NCBI RefSeq assembly: GCF_000600295.1
Contig: NZ_JEMG01000001.1
Span: forward strand, 2,921,278 to 2,985,277
Source of the DNA: Hylemonella gracilis str. Niagara R
GTDB lineage: Bacteria; Pseudomonadota; Gammaproteobacteria; Burkholderiales; Burkholderiaceae_C
Length of the DNA: 64,000 nucleotides
Reading direction: 5' to 3'
The notes under the pieces were generated by a model. That model had not been told where the DNA came from and did no database searches. It saw nothing but the letters and a program-made list of their open reading frames with translations. The position numbers were made by a program, and so were the translations under genes. Below, one piece after another: positions 37,259 to 45,791 of this stretch (its first letter is position 1; each line of letters begins with the position of its first letter).

Positions 37259-38469
37259 ACAGGCAACGTCGTCTGCTGCTGGGCGCGGCGGGTTCCACGG
37301 GCGCCACCCTGGCCCTCTCTGCCTGCAGCACGCAGCAGGCGCTCAACATCGCCATGGCCAAAGACCCCAAGGCCGCGCTGCAGAACATCGCGGAAAACCG
37401 TGTCGAGTCCTACAAGACCAACCCCGAACTGCTGGTCGCGGACATCAAGCGCGCGCAGGCTGAATACAACAAGCTCATGGACGCGCTGCGCAGGAACAGC
37501 GGCAGGCAATGGGGCGAGCGTGAAGCCGGCACACTGCCCAGCCGCACGCGTTACGTCAAGTACACGGACGACTACAAGAGCCGCGCGGTCGTGGATTACG
37601 ACGCGGGCACCCTCCTCATCGAGCACCTGGACGACCCTCAGGTGATCGACAAGCTTCGACGCGCCACCATCGTGGCCCTGCTCACGCCCAGTGACCCCGG
37701 CGCGGTGGACCTGTTCTCCGACAAGGAGGTGGTTTTGAGCGGAACGCCCTATCTGCAAGGGCTGGTGGTCGACCAGAACAACGCCGTCATCGACACACGT
37801 GGCGAAGCCGAAACCTACGCGCGCTGGCTGAGCAGCCACAGCGTGCAGCAGCGTCAGATCGACGTCAATGGCAAGAACAAGACCGTCCATTTCGTGCTGA
37901 TGAAAATGGTCAACGCGAGCATCGACAAGCGCGCCCTGCGCTACGCCAGCATCGTGCGCAAGCACTCGGACAAGAACCAGGTCAGCCGCAGCCTGATCTA
38001 CGCCATCATTCGCATCGAAAGCGCCTTCAATCCTTACGCCGTCTCCAGCGCACCGGCCTACGGCATGATGCAGCTCGTTCCCTCCAGCGGCGGGCGCGAC
38101 GCCTACCGCAGGTCACGCGGCGAGGACGTGATGCCAAGCAAGGAGTTTCTCTTCGTGCCAGAGAACAACATCGAGCTGGGCGCGGCCTACCTCGGGCTGT
38201 TGCTGCATGACAGCCCCTTGAACGACATCCGGGACCCGCTCGCGCGTGAGTACTGCGCGATCGCCGCCTACAACACCGGGACCGGCAATGTTTATCGCGC
38301 CTTCAGCGACAAGACGGGCAAAGCCCGGCAGGACGAGGCCATCGACCGCATCAACGCCCTGCGCGCGGACGCGGTGTACAACACCCTGCGTCTCAAACTG
38401 CCTTACGAGGAGACGCGGGGCTACATCGTGAAGGCGGTGCAGGCCAAAAAGTCCTACACCGCGATGTGA
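37255..38469 (+). CDS. MltC-like membrane-bound lytic murein transglycosylase
   Basis: The 404-residue enzyme cleaves peptidoglycan glycan strands with formation of anhydroMurNAc. The N-terminus combines a twin-arginine-like RQRRLLLG with a lipobox (LSAC), so it is probably a periplasm-facing lipoprotein. A DUF3393/MltC-N domain (about residues 40-200) precedes the SLT domain. The catalytic Glu is in [11 protein letters not shown] (near 253), followed by YGMMQLVP and [23 protein letters not shown] lies 7 nt upstream of the ATG at 37255, which overlaps the miaA stop by 4 bp; the longer frame is rejected. Confidence 0.92.
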   Translation: MNRQRRLLLGAAGSTGATLALSACSTQQALNIAMAKDPKAALQNIAENRVESYKTNPELLVADIKRAQAEYNKLMDALRRNSGRQWGEREAGTLPSRTRYVKYTDDYKSRAVVDYDAGTLLIEHLDDPQVIDKLRRATIVALLTPSDPGAVDLFSDKEVVLSGTPYLQGLVVDQNNAVIDTRGEAETYARWLSSHSVQQRQIDVNGKNKTVHFVLMKMVNASIDKRALRYASIVRKHSDKNQVSRSLIYAIIRIESAFNPYAVSSAPAYGMMQLVPSSGGRDAYRRSRGEDVMPSKEFLFVPENNIELGAAYLGLLLHDSPLNDIRDPLAREYCAIAAYNTGTGNVYRAFSDKTGKARQDEAIDRINALRADAVYNTLRLKLPYEETRGYIVKAVQAKKSYTAM

Positions 38470-38476
38470 CAAAGGC

Positions 38477-39565
38477 TCAGGCCGCCTTCGTCACGCCATC
38501 CCAACGCGGGTAGTCGGTGTAGCCCACGGGACCTTCGGTGTAGAAGGTGGCGGAGTTGGGCGCGTTCAGCGGCGCGCCCGCGCGCAGGCGCTCGGGCAGG
38601 TCGGGGTTGGCCAGGTAGGCCGTGCCGAAGGCGACAGCGTCGAGCTTGCCCTCGGCGATGGCCTGGGCGGCTTCCGTGCCGCTGTAACCCATGTTGCCGA
38701 TCAGCACACCCTTGTAAGCGGCGCGCGCGGGGGTCATCAGGTCACCCTTTTGCAGGCCCTTGAAGTCGCCGCGCATCAGGTGCAGGTAGGCCAGATTGAA
38801 GCGGTTCAGTTCCCCGGCCAGCCAGGACGTCAGGCCCACGGGGTCGCTGTCCTTCATGCTGTTGAAGCTGTTGAGCGGCGAGAGGCGCAGGCCCACGCGG
38901 TCGGCGCCCCAGACGCCGATGGTGGCTTCGAGCACCTCGAACAGCAGGCGGGCGCGGTTCTCGCGCGAGCCGCCGTAGGGGCCCGTGCGCTGGTTGGAAC
39001 CATCGCGCAGGAATTCGTCCAGCAGATAACCATTCGCGCCATGCACTTCCACGCCATCGAAGCCGGCGGCCTTGGCGTTCAGCGCGGCCTTGCGGAAACC
39101 GTCCACGATGCCGGGCAGTTCGTCGTCACGCAGAGCACGCGGCGTCGCATACGCCACCTTGCCATGAGGGGTGTGCACCATGTCGCTGGTGATCGGGATC
39201 GCGCTGGGCGCGACGGGCTGCGCCCCACCGTTCAGATCAGGATGGCAGGCGCGCCCGCCGTGCCAGACTTGCAGGAAGATGCGTCCGCCGGCCTGGTGGA
39301 CAGCGTCGGTCACCAGCCGCCAGCCGTCCACCTGGGCCTGGGAATGCACGCCCGGCTCCTTCCAGAAGGCCGAGTTGCCCTCCATGGCCATGGTGGCTTC
39401 GGCGATCAGCAGGCCGCCGCTGGCGCGTTGGGCGTAATGCTCAGCCATCATGGCGTTGGGCAGATGGGCCTCGCCGGCACGCGCGCGGGTCAGGGGCGCC
39501 ATGAAGACACGGTTGGGCACGCTCAGCGCGCCGACTTGCAGGGGTGTGAACAGAGAAGCGGTCAT
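38477..39565 (-). CDS. Old Yellow Enzyme family FMN oxidoreductase (alkene reductase)
   Basis: The 362-residue TIM-barrel flavoprotein of the NemA/xenobiotic reductase class reduces activated alkenes and nitro compounds with NAD(P)H. The N-terminus SLFTPLQVGALSVPNRVFMAPLTR is typical. QVWHGGR, the FDGVEVHGANGYLLDEFL active-site segment and TGPYGGSRENR follow. The ATG at 39565 is chosen because homologues begin right there; a longer frame from 39667 has no family support. It converges with the transglycosylase gene (7-bp gap). Confidence 0.93.
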   Translation of the reverse strand: MTASLFTPLQVGALSVPNRVFMAPLTRARAGEAHLPNAMMAEHYAQRASGGLLIAEATMAMEGNSAFWKEPGVHSQAQVDGWRLVTDAVHQAGGRIFLQVWHGGRACHPDLNGGAQPVAPSAIPITSDMVHTPHGKVAYATPRALRDDELPGIVDGFRKAALNAKAAGFDGVEVHGANGYLLDEFLRDGSNQRTGPYGGSRENRARLLFEVLEATIGVWGADRVGLRLSPLNSFNSMKDSDPVGLTSWLAGELNRFNLAYLHLMRGDFKGLQKGDLMTPARAAYKGVLIGNMGYSGTEAAQAIAEGKLDAVAFGTAYLANPDLPERLRAGAPLNAPNSATFYTEGPVGYTDYPRWDGVTKAA

Positions 39566-39939
39566 ATTCGTGGAGCAATGCACCGGTGGTGTAAGAAGTG
39601 AGGTTACGGATGGTGCCTCAAGCGCGGCGCTGCCGCCGCGCGGGCCTGGTATGCCCCGACCCCACACTTGGCCGATAGCCCGCCGCGATGCGTTAAACCG
39701 CAGAATGGCTTAAGGCATGGGCCTGCGCGAAGCCGGGCATGAAATTGTCGCAACCCCCGGGTTCGCCTTCGGGGAATCGATACACTGCCATGATGCCGCC
39801 ATGCCATCGCGTGACCCAAACGGTACGTGCACGGACGCACCCCGCCCAGTTGGCCTGAACTTGCCTAAAGTCATCCCGGTGTATTAGGCTGGCGGCATCG
39901 CCGGCCTTCACGCCGCGAACCACCCGCAAAGGACATCCC
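39566..39939. other. 374-bp intergenic region, OYE gene / cheV
   Basis: This is the largest non-coding gap in the window and presumably holds both divergent promoters. GCCGATAG (39669) and TAAAG (39865 region) resemble sigma-28 half elements but are not correctly paired. TTGCCT (about 39861) and TATTAG with a 15-nt spacer is a weak sigma-70 candidate for cheV. AAAGGA just before the cheV ATG is its ribosome binding site. No RNA gene or repeat is recognised. Confidence 0.4.
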
Positions 39940-40905
39940 ATGAGCTCCCCCGCAGGCACCGCCCGCCCTGAACATCCCGGCACGCACAACAGCCACCTCG
40001 GCCAGAACCGCTTCGAATTGCTGCTGTTCCGGCTGGGCCAGGCCGCCGACAGCGAACGGCACGAGCTGTTCGGCATCAACATCTTCAAGGTGCGCGAAAT
40101 CATGACCATGCCCGCGCTGACCAAGATGGTCAACGCGCCGCCACATGTGCTGGGCGTGGCGAACATCCGGGGCCAGATCATCTCCGTGATCGACCTGCCC
40201 GCGCTGACCGGCTGCAAGCCACCCAAGGACGACCGCATCCTTCTGGTGACCGAGTTCGCACGCACCACCCAGGGTTTTGCCGTTGAGGAAGTCACGGAGA
40301 TCGTGCAGGTGGACTGGAAGCATGTGCTCACCGCCAACGGGAGTGGCGGCCAGTTCGTCACCAGCATCGCGCGGGTGGACGGCGACGCCGAGAACTCACG
40401 CCTGGCCCAGGTGATCGACGTGGAGCGCATCCTGCACGACGTGCAACCCGACCATGCCAAGTTCGACCACCCCACGGGCAAGCGCATCACCCTCCCACCG
40501 GGCGCCGTGCTGCTGGCCGCCGATGACTCCGCCATGGCCTGTGAACTCATCCAGAAAGGCATGGAAGCCCTGGGCGTGCCCTGCGTTCTGACCCACAACG
40601 GCAAAGAAGCCTGGGAACAGCTGCAGACCCTCGGCGCCCAGGCGGCTCGGGAAGGCAAGCGGGCCCGGGACAAGGTCGCCCTGCTGCTGACCGACCTTGA
40701 AATGCCCGAGTTGGACGGTTTCAACCTGACCCGCCTGGTCAAGGCCAACCCGCAGTTCAGCGACATCCCGGTCGTGATCCATTCCTCGCTCACCGGCAGC
40801 GCGAGCGAAATACAGGCCAAGAGCGCGGGGGCGGACGCCTACATCACCAAGTTCCACATCGACGAACTGGCGGACAAGCTGCGCGAGGTGTTGGCCAAAC
40901 GCTGA
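39940..40905 (+). CDS. cheV: Chemotaxis protein CheV
   Basis: CheV couples chemoreceptors to CheA and contains its own receiver domain. The CheW-like domain covers about residues 20-175 (FGINIFKVREIM, VNAPPHVLGVANIRGQIISVIDLP). The receiver domain follows from about 185, with acidic residues in LLAADDS, the phospho-acceptor Asp252 in LLLTDLEMPELDGF and the conserved Lys in DAYITKFH. Phosphorylation by CheA would modulate receptor signalling. It appears monocistronic, with a hairpin directly downstream. Confidence 0.94.
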   Translation: MSSPAGTARPEHPGTHNSHLGQNRFELLLFRLGQAADSERHELFGINIFKVREIMTMPALTKMVNAPPHVLGVANIRGQIISVIDLPALTGCKPPKDDRILLVTEFARTTQGFAVEEVTEIVQVDWKHVLTANGSGGQFVTSIARVDGDAENSRLAQVIDVERILHDVQPDHAKFDHPTGKRITLPPGAVLLAADDSAMACELIQKGMEALGVPCVLTHNGKEAWEQLQTLGAQAAREGKRARDKVALLLTDLEMPELDGFNLTRLVKANPQFSDIPVVIHSSLTGSASEIQAKSAGADAYITKFHIDELADKLREVLAKR

Positions 40906-40926
40906 ACGTTGCCCCGGTGGCAACGT
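40906..40926 (+). terminator. Hairpin at the end of cheV
   Basis: ACGTTGCC and GGCAACGT pair perfectly over 8 bp around a CCGGT loop, directly after the stop codon. No T-tract follows, so intrinsic termination is uncertain. Confidence 0.5.
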
Positions 40927-41012
40927 CCGCCCTTCCCGCGTATCCATGCGCGGCGACGGACACGGGCCAGCCGCGGGGCGCGTTTCATGCAAGCCGGCTA
41001 TGCTCTGCCGCC

Positions 41013-42845
41013 ATGCCCGACACCGCGACATCCACGCCTCCATCCGCCCCTGCCACCGCTTCTGTCGCTGAGCCGCCACGCGCCCGGCCCCAGTCCTTGA
41101 GCGGGCTCGGGCCCTTCCTGCGGCCCTACCGTGGGCGCATCGGGCTGGCCTTGCTCTTCCTGGCCCTGGCTGCGGCCGCCACCCTGGTCTTTCCGTTGGC
41201 CCTGCGCGCCCTGATCGACCAGGGCCTGAGTTCACCGGCCTCGGCCGAGGGCCGGGGCGAACAATTGCTGGCCCTGCGCGAGCATTTCGCCCTGCTCTTT
41301 GGCGTGGCGGCGGCCTTGGGTCTGTTTTCCGCCGTGCGCTTCTACCTGATGAGCTGGCTGGGCGAGCGTGTCACCGCCGATCTGCGCGCAGCCATCTATG
41401 CCCATGTGCTGCGGCAAAGCCCCGAGTTCTTCGAGACCACGCAGACCGGCGAGGTGCTCTCGCGCCTGACCGCCGACACGACGCTGGTACAGACCGTGGT
41501 GGGCTCGTCCTTTTCCATGGGCCTGCGCAGCGCCGTCACCGGCCTCGGCGCGCTGGCCATGCTGGTCTGGACCAACCCCTGGATCATGACCCAGGTTCTG
41601 GGTGTGCTGGTGCTGGTGGTGCTGCCCAGCGTCTGGTTCGGGCGCCGCGTGCGACGCCTCTCACGCGCCAGCCAGGACCGCGTGGCCGATACCAGCGCCA
41701 TCGCGGGCGAGGTGCTGAACGCCATCCCCGTGGTCCAGGGCTACACGGCCGAGGGGCGCGAAACCCGCCGCTTCGCCGACGCCACCGAAAACGCCTTCAT
41801 GACCGCCCGCCGCCGCGTGCGGGCGCGCGCCACGCTGATGGGCTTCATCATCATCGCCACCTCCGGCGCCCTGCTCTGGGGCCTGTACCAGGGCACCCAG
41901 GCCGTGCTGGCGGGGCAGATCAGCGCCGGGCACCTGGGCCAGACCGTGGTCTACGTCATCATGCTGGCCAGTTCCTTCGCCGTGCTGGGCGAGGTCTACG
42001 GTGAACTGCTGCGCGCGGCGGGCGCCACCGAACGGCTGATGGAACTGCTGCACCTGCGCTCGCCCATCACCTCCCCGTCACAAACCGTGGCCCTGCCCCC
42101 GGCCAGCGGCCCCAGCCAGGTCCGCTTCGAGGCCGTGACCTTCAACTACCCCTCGCGCCCAACGCAACCGGCCCTGAAGAACTTCACGCTGGAGGTCCGC
42201 CCTGGCGAGACCGTGGCCCTGGTCGGCCCCAGCGGCGCAGGCAAGAGCACGGTGTTGCAACTGCTGCTGCGCTTCTACGACCCGCAGGCCGGTCGAGTCG
42301 TGCTGGACGGCGCACCCATCGACCGCCTGAAGCTGCAGGACCTGCGCGCGCGCATGGCCCTGGTGCCGCAGGAACCCGTGCTGTTCTCGGCCAGCGCGCT
42401 CGAAAATATCCGGTATGGCCGACCCGAGGCGAACGACACGGAAGTTCATGCCGCCGCCCGCGCCGCCCACGCGGACGACTTCATCCGCGCCCTGCCCGAG
42501 GGCTACGACACCTTCCTGGGTGAACGCGGCGTGCGCCTCTCGGGCGGCCAGCGCCAACGCATCGCCATCGCACGCGCCATGCTCAAGAACGCCCCCCTGC
42601 TGCTGCTGGACGAAGCCACCAGCGCGCTCGACGCCGAGAGCGAACGCATGGTGCAGGCCGCGCTGGAATCAGCCATGCGCGACCGCACCACCTTGGTCAT
42701 CGCGCACCGCCTCGCCACCGTGCAGAAAGCCGACCGCATCGTGGTCATCGACCAAGGCCGCATCGTCGAGCAGGGCACGCACGCGGAACTGCTTCAGGCG
42801 GACGGGCTGTATGCGCGGCTAGCAGCGTTGCAGTTCAAGTCCTAG
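41013..42845 (+). CDS. ABC transporter half-molecule (ABCB/MsbA-like exporter)
   Basis: The 610-residue protein fuses a six-helix transmembrane domain (about residues 20-340) to a nucleotide-binding domain. The NBD shows Walker A GPSGAGKST (about 405-413), LVPQEPVLFS, signature LSGGQRQR (about 509), Walker B LLLLDEATSALD and the H-loop VIAHRLA. This is the layout of homodimeric exporters of lipids or drugs. The start at 41013 is preferred over 40917, which would add a non-conserved stretch through the upstream hairpin region. TspO follows after 50 bp. The substrate is unknown. Confidence 0.92.
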   Translation: MPDTATSTPPSAPATASVAEPPRARPQSLSGLGPFLRPYRGRIGLALLFLALAAAATLVFPLALRALIDQGLSSPASAEGRGEQLLALREHFALLFGVAAALGLFSAVRFYLMSWLGERVTADLRAAIYAHVLRQSPEFFETTQTGEVLSRLTADTTLVQTVVGSSFSMGLRSAVTGLGALAMLVWTNPWIMTQVLGVLVLVVLPSVWFGRRVRRLSRASQDRVADTSAIAGEVLNAIPVVQGYTAEGRETRRFADATENAFMTARRRVRARATLMGFIIIATSGALLWGLYQGTQAVLAGQISAGHLGQTVVYVIMLASSFAVLGEVYGELLRAAGATERLMELLHLRSPITSPSQTVALPPASGPSQVRFEAVTFNYPSRPTQPALKNFTLEVRPGETVALVGPSGAGKSTVLQLLLRFYDPQAGRVVLDGAPIDRLKLQDLRARMALVPQEPVLFSASALENIRYGRPEANDTEVHAAARAAHADDFIRALPEGYDTFLGERGVRLSGGQRQRIAIARAMLKNAPLLLLDEATSALDAESERMVQAALESAMRDRTTLVIAHRLATVQKADRIVVIDQGRIVEQGTHAELLQADGLYARLAALQFKS

Positions 42846-42895
42846 GACATGGACAGAAGACACCAGCCCATACCACGCGATACGCACACCCAGCC

Positions 42896-43393
42896 ATGCT
42901 ACGACGCTCACTGCTCGCACAAATCCTCGGCCTGATGGGTTGGCTGGCGCTGGCCTTCTCGGCAGCGGGGATGGGTGCGGTGGCCTCGATCGACGCCGGC
43001 AGTTTCTATGGTCAGTTGCTGCGCCCTAGCTGGGCACCGCCCGCCTCGGCGTTCGCACCGGTCTGGACGACGCTGTACCTGCTGATGGGACTGTCCGCCT
43101 GGCTGGCCTGGAGGGAACGGGGCGCGCCCCGCCAGGACGCGGCGCTTGGCCTGTTCGTCGCGCAACTCGGCGTCAACGCGCTCTGGTCCTGGCTGTTTTT
43201 TGTCTGGAACCTCGGCGCCTTGGCCCTCGTGGACGCCGTGCTGCTGTTCGTGCTGATCGCGCGGACCCTCATCCTGTTCTGGCGCATCAACCGCCTGGCG
43301 GCCCTGCTCCTGCTGCCTTATCTGGCCTGGGTCGGATTTGCATCGGCCCTCACATGGTCCGTGTGGCGCAACAACCCCGGACTGCTGTCATGA
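42896..43393 (+). CDS. TspO/MBR family tryptophan-rich sensory protein
   Basis: The 165-residue membrane protein has five helices and the family motifs: RPSWAPPASAFAPVWT, LYLLMGLSAWLAW, GVNALWSWLFF, and the C-terminal LPYLAWVGFASALTW. TspO proteins bind porphyrins and sterol-like ligands and affect stress and photosynthesis regulation. The stop overlaps the next gene's ATG by 4 bp, and it lies 50 bp after an ABC exporter. The three may form one operon. Confidence 0.94.
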   Translation: MLRRSLLAQILGLMGWLALAFSAAGMGAVASIDAGSFYGQLLRPSWAPPASAFAPVWTTLYLLMGLSAWLAWRERGAPRQDAALGLFVAQLGVNALWSWLFFVWNLGALALVDAVLLFVLIARTLILFWRINRLAALLLLPYLAWVGFASALTWSVWRNNPGLLS

Positions 43394-44199
43394 ACGGCCT
43401 CGTGAGCATGGGTCTGCCTGCCTCTCGGCCTCAGCGCCGATCATCATGGTCGCGATCTCGGCTGCTGGCCCTGTTCTACTTTGTCGCCATGCCGCTTGCA
43501 GCCGGCGCCCAGAGCCTCGACGCCTCAGCAACCGGAATGCAGCGCATCGGACAGTTCGAGATCGACCGGACGGAGGTCAGCATCGGGCAATTTGCCGCCT
43601 ATGTGGCGGCCACGGGCGCGGTCACCGAAGCGGAACGTCAGGGTGGCCAAACCTACGAGAGCGGCTGGCAACGGCGTGCCGGCTGGCACTGGCGCGCGCC
43701 CTTCGGCACACCGGGTGGTCCTCGTGAACCGGCGGTGCACCTCACCCATCCGGAGGCGGCCGCCTACTGCCGCTGGGCAGGTAAACGGCTGCCGACGGAC
43801 CGCGAATGGGGCGAGGCCGCTTACACCGAGCACCGGGTGTCGCCACCACAGCCCTGGATCGCCGGGCGCAGCTACCGCTATCCGACCGGTGACCACCCCT
43901 CGGGCGCCAACTGCTTGGAGGGCTGCGGTCAGGTCGCGACCGTGGCGCGAGCGGTGACCTCACGTGGTCGCGGGCACGCCGAAGTCGGCCGCAGCGCCGC
44001 CGGCGTCAACGGCCTGTACGACATGGGCGGCAACGTATGGGAATGGGTGGACAGTGGTGCGGGCAGCGAGCAACGCACGCGCGGCGGCTCCTGGTGGTAC
44101 GGACCCGAGGCCATGCGCGACGACCATGTGCAGACCAAACCGGCCACGATGTCGGCCGTCTACATCGGCTTTCGTTGCGCGCGTGACGCCCGCCCCTGA
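43390..44199 (+). CDS. Secreted formylglycine-generating-enzyme-fold (SUMF1/FGE-sulfatase) protein, probably not a sulfatase activator
   Basis: The 269-residue protein starts with a basic segment and a hydrophobic stretch (LLALFYFVAMPLAAGAQS), suggesting export to the periplasm. The FGE-sulfatase fold shows FEIDRTEVSIGQFAAYV, WAGKRLPTDREWGEAA, the hallmark GGNVWEWVDSG (about 213) and RGGSWWYG. It ends in YIGFRCARD. The two copper-binding Cys of true FGE, expected between RGGSWW and GFRCA, are absent, so classical formylglycine formation is unlikely. The start at 43390 overlaps the tspO stop (ATGA). Confidence 0.88.
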   Translation: MNGLVSMGLPASRPQRRSSWSRSRLLALFYFVAMPLAAGAQSLDASATGMQRIGQFEIDRTEVSIGQFAAYVAATGAVTEAERQGGQTYESGWQRRAGWHWRAPFGTPGGPREPAVHLTHPEAAAYCRWAGKRLPTDREWGEAAYTEHRVSPPQPWIAGRSYRYPTGDHPSGANCLEGCGQVATVARAVTSRGRGHAEVGRSAAGVNGLYDMGGNVWEWVDSGAGSEQRTRGGSWWYGPEAMRDDHVQTKPATMSAVYIGFRCARDARP

Positions 44200-44226
44200 A
44201 GCCTGGCGAGACAGCGGGGGGCAGAG

Positions 44227-44739
44227 CTACTGCAGCGGCCCTTCGATGCCATCGGGCAGGAAAAGTGGCATCACGCTGATGCCCTCCTCCAGCAGGGCCT
44301 CGGCTTCCTTGGGCGTGGTTTTGCCCCGGATGCCGCGCTCCTCGCTTTCGCCATAGTGAATCTTGCGCGCTTCTTCGGCGAAGCGCTCGCCGACGTCCTC
44401 GGTCTGCTGGGCGACCTGGCGCGCGAACTGCAGGTAGGCGGCCTGCAAGGCCCGTAGTTCATTCGAGCCTGGGGCCTCGTTGCCGGTCGCGCCAGCGGTC
44501 TCGGTCAAGGAGGTCGTCGGACGCTCCGCTTGCGCCTGGGCCGGTTCGGTGTTGGCCGGCACGCTCGGTTTGGCGCCGAGGTTGATGCGCGGCGCGCTGG
44601 GCATTTTCTGGATGACCTTGTCACCACACAGCGGACATTCGAGCAAACCGCGCTCGGTCTGGCTGGCGTAGTCCTCTTCCGAGGCGAACCAACCTTCAAA
44701 GGTGTGGTGCGCGCCGCAACGCAGGTTGAAGACTTTCAT
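44227..44739 (-). CDS. DUF1178 family protein
   Basis: The 170-residue cytoplasmic protein begins MKVFNLRCGAHHTFEGWF and has a CPLC pair (residues 36-39) which, with the N-terminal Cys, may bind zinc. It matches the DUF1178 pattern, ending in a region with ALLEEGISVMPLFLPDG. The middle is Ala/Glu-rich and probably disordered. It is the last gene of the long minus-strand run after the Nudix gene (25 bp apart). Function is unknown. Confidence 0.88.
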   Translation of the reverse strand: MKVFNLRCGAHHTFEGWFASEEDYASQTERGLLECPLCGDKVIQKMPSAPRINLGAKPSVPANTEPAQAQAERPTTSLTETAGATGNEAPGSNELRALQAAYLQFARQVAQQTEDVGERFAEEARKIHYGESEERGIRGKTTPKEAEALLEEGISVMPLFLPDGIEGPLQ

Positions 44740-44764
44740 GGCCGTGATTGTCCGGCGTTCTGGT

Positions 44765-45370
44765 TCAGCCTGCCGGCGTGGGGATCTGGCCCGGGTCTGT
44801 GTGCCAGTCCAGCGTCCAGGCGCCGGACAGCAGGTTCTGCAGCCAGAGCAGGCAGCTCAGGCTCTTGGCGTCGGTCAACTCGCCGCTGCGGCTCCAGTCC
44901 AGCAACTGCGCGGGCGTGGCAGCGAACACATCGAGGAACTCACCTTCGTCTAGCTGGCGTTCGCCTTGCTGCAAGCCACGCGCGAAATAAATGTGCAGGA
45001 CCTCGGTGGAATAGGCGATGGCCAAATGCATCTCGCCAGCCCGGGCCCATTCACGCGCGGAGTAGCCGGTTTCCTCCAGCAGTTCGCGCTGACCGCAGGT
45101 CAGCGGGTCTTCGCCCGCGTCCAGCTTGCCCGCCGGAAATTCGACCATCACACGGCCCACGGGGTAGCGGTACTGGCGCTCGACGACCACGCGCCCATCG
45201 TCCAGCAGGGGCACGACGACCACGGCACCAGGGTGCGTCACATACTCACGGGTGGCGCTGCGGCCATCCGGCAAGGCCACGGTGTCACGGCGGGCTTCGA
45301 GAAAGTTGCCTTTGAACAGCGTCTCGCTGGCCAGACGCCGCTCGATCAGATGCTTGTCATCAGCGCTCAT
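44765..45370 (-). CDS. Nudix hydrolase, probable ADP-ribose pyrophosphatase
   Basis: The 201-residue protein has a complete Nudix box at residues 81-103 (G-x5-E-x7-REx2EE-x-G, ending RELLEETGY). VVVERQYRYPVGRVMVEFPAG just before it is typical of ADP-ribose pyrophosphatases, which hydrolyse ADP-ribose to AMP and ribose-5-phosphate. The ATG at 45370 has AAGG 6 nt upstream. The longer frame from 45418 would run through the 75-bp repeat. Its place after the complex I genes fits a role in NAD-metabolite clean-up. Confidence 0.92.
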   Translation of the reverse strand: MSADDKHLIERRLASETLFKGNFLEARRDTVALPDGRSATREYVTHPGAVVVVPLLDDGRVVVERQYRYPVGRVMVEFPAGKLDAGEDPLTCGQRELLEETGYSAREWARAGEMHLAIAYSTEVLHIYFARGLQQGERQLDEGEFLDVFAATPAQLLDWSRSGELTDAKSLSCLLWLQNLLSGAWTLDWHTDPGQIPTPAG

Positions 45371-45388
45371 GATCTGCCTTGGACACGG

Positions 45389-45463
45389 GCATCCGTGGAG
45401 CCGGCTTTGCGGAGCCACTGGATGCGTCCCCTTGAGGGGATGGCGCGGAGCGCCTCAGGGGTG
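45389..45463 (-). repeat. 75-bp structured dispersed repeat, copy B (end of DUF2818 gene)
   Basis: Same length and orientation as 24802-24876. Outer stem is GCATCC-GTGG / CCAC-T-GGATGC, changed at two paired positions relative to copy A. The last three codons of the DUF2818 gene (His-Pro-stop) are encoded by the repeat edge. Confidence 0.8.
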
Positions 45464-45766
45464 CCTCCTGAGATAGCGCCAGACAAACCCCGGGAAGGCC
45501 AGGGTCAGGAACAGCGCCGCCGTGACGGCGTAGAACTCCCAACCCTGGGACGTGATGCGGCCGGCGCGCTGCTCCAACCACAGACCGACACCGCCGACCA
45601 GAAAGTACAGCAGCACCAATTCCAGCAGGCGCAGCGCCAGGTTCTTGGGCGCCAGAGCGCCAGGCAAGGGCAGCACGGCCAGAAGGCGCTCGGTGAAAAA
45701 CGGCAGATTGGCCGCCAACACCGCGAGCAAGATCAGGAACCAGATGGCACCGCTGGACGAGGACAT
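45455..45766 (-). CDS. DUF2818 small membrane protein of the nuo locus
   Basis: The 103-residue protein has three hydrophobic helices (IWFLILLAVLAANLPFF, a second near residues 45-62, and a third ending FPGFVWRYL). It matches the DUF2818 family, which in betaproteobacteria sits directly after nuoN. It could assist complex I assembly or be a passenger. Its stop codon and last two residues lie within a dispersed repeat, so its C-terminus was probably set by repeat insertion. Confidence 0.88.
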   Translation of the reverse strand: MSSSSGAIWFLILLAVLAANLPFFTERLLAVLPLPGALAPKNLALRLLELVLLYFLVGGVGLWLEQRAGRITSQGWEFYAVTAALFLTLAFPGFVWRYLRRHP

Positions 45767-45791
45767 CAGATCTCCGCTGGACCGCGCAAGC

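Noticed and set aside
39669-39676. GCCGATAG as a sigma-28 -10 for cheV
   Set aside because: No TAAAG -35 sits 11 nt upstream, and the element is more than 260 bp from the start codon.
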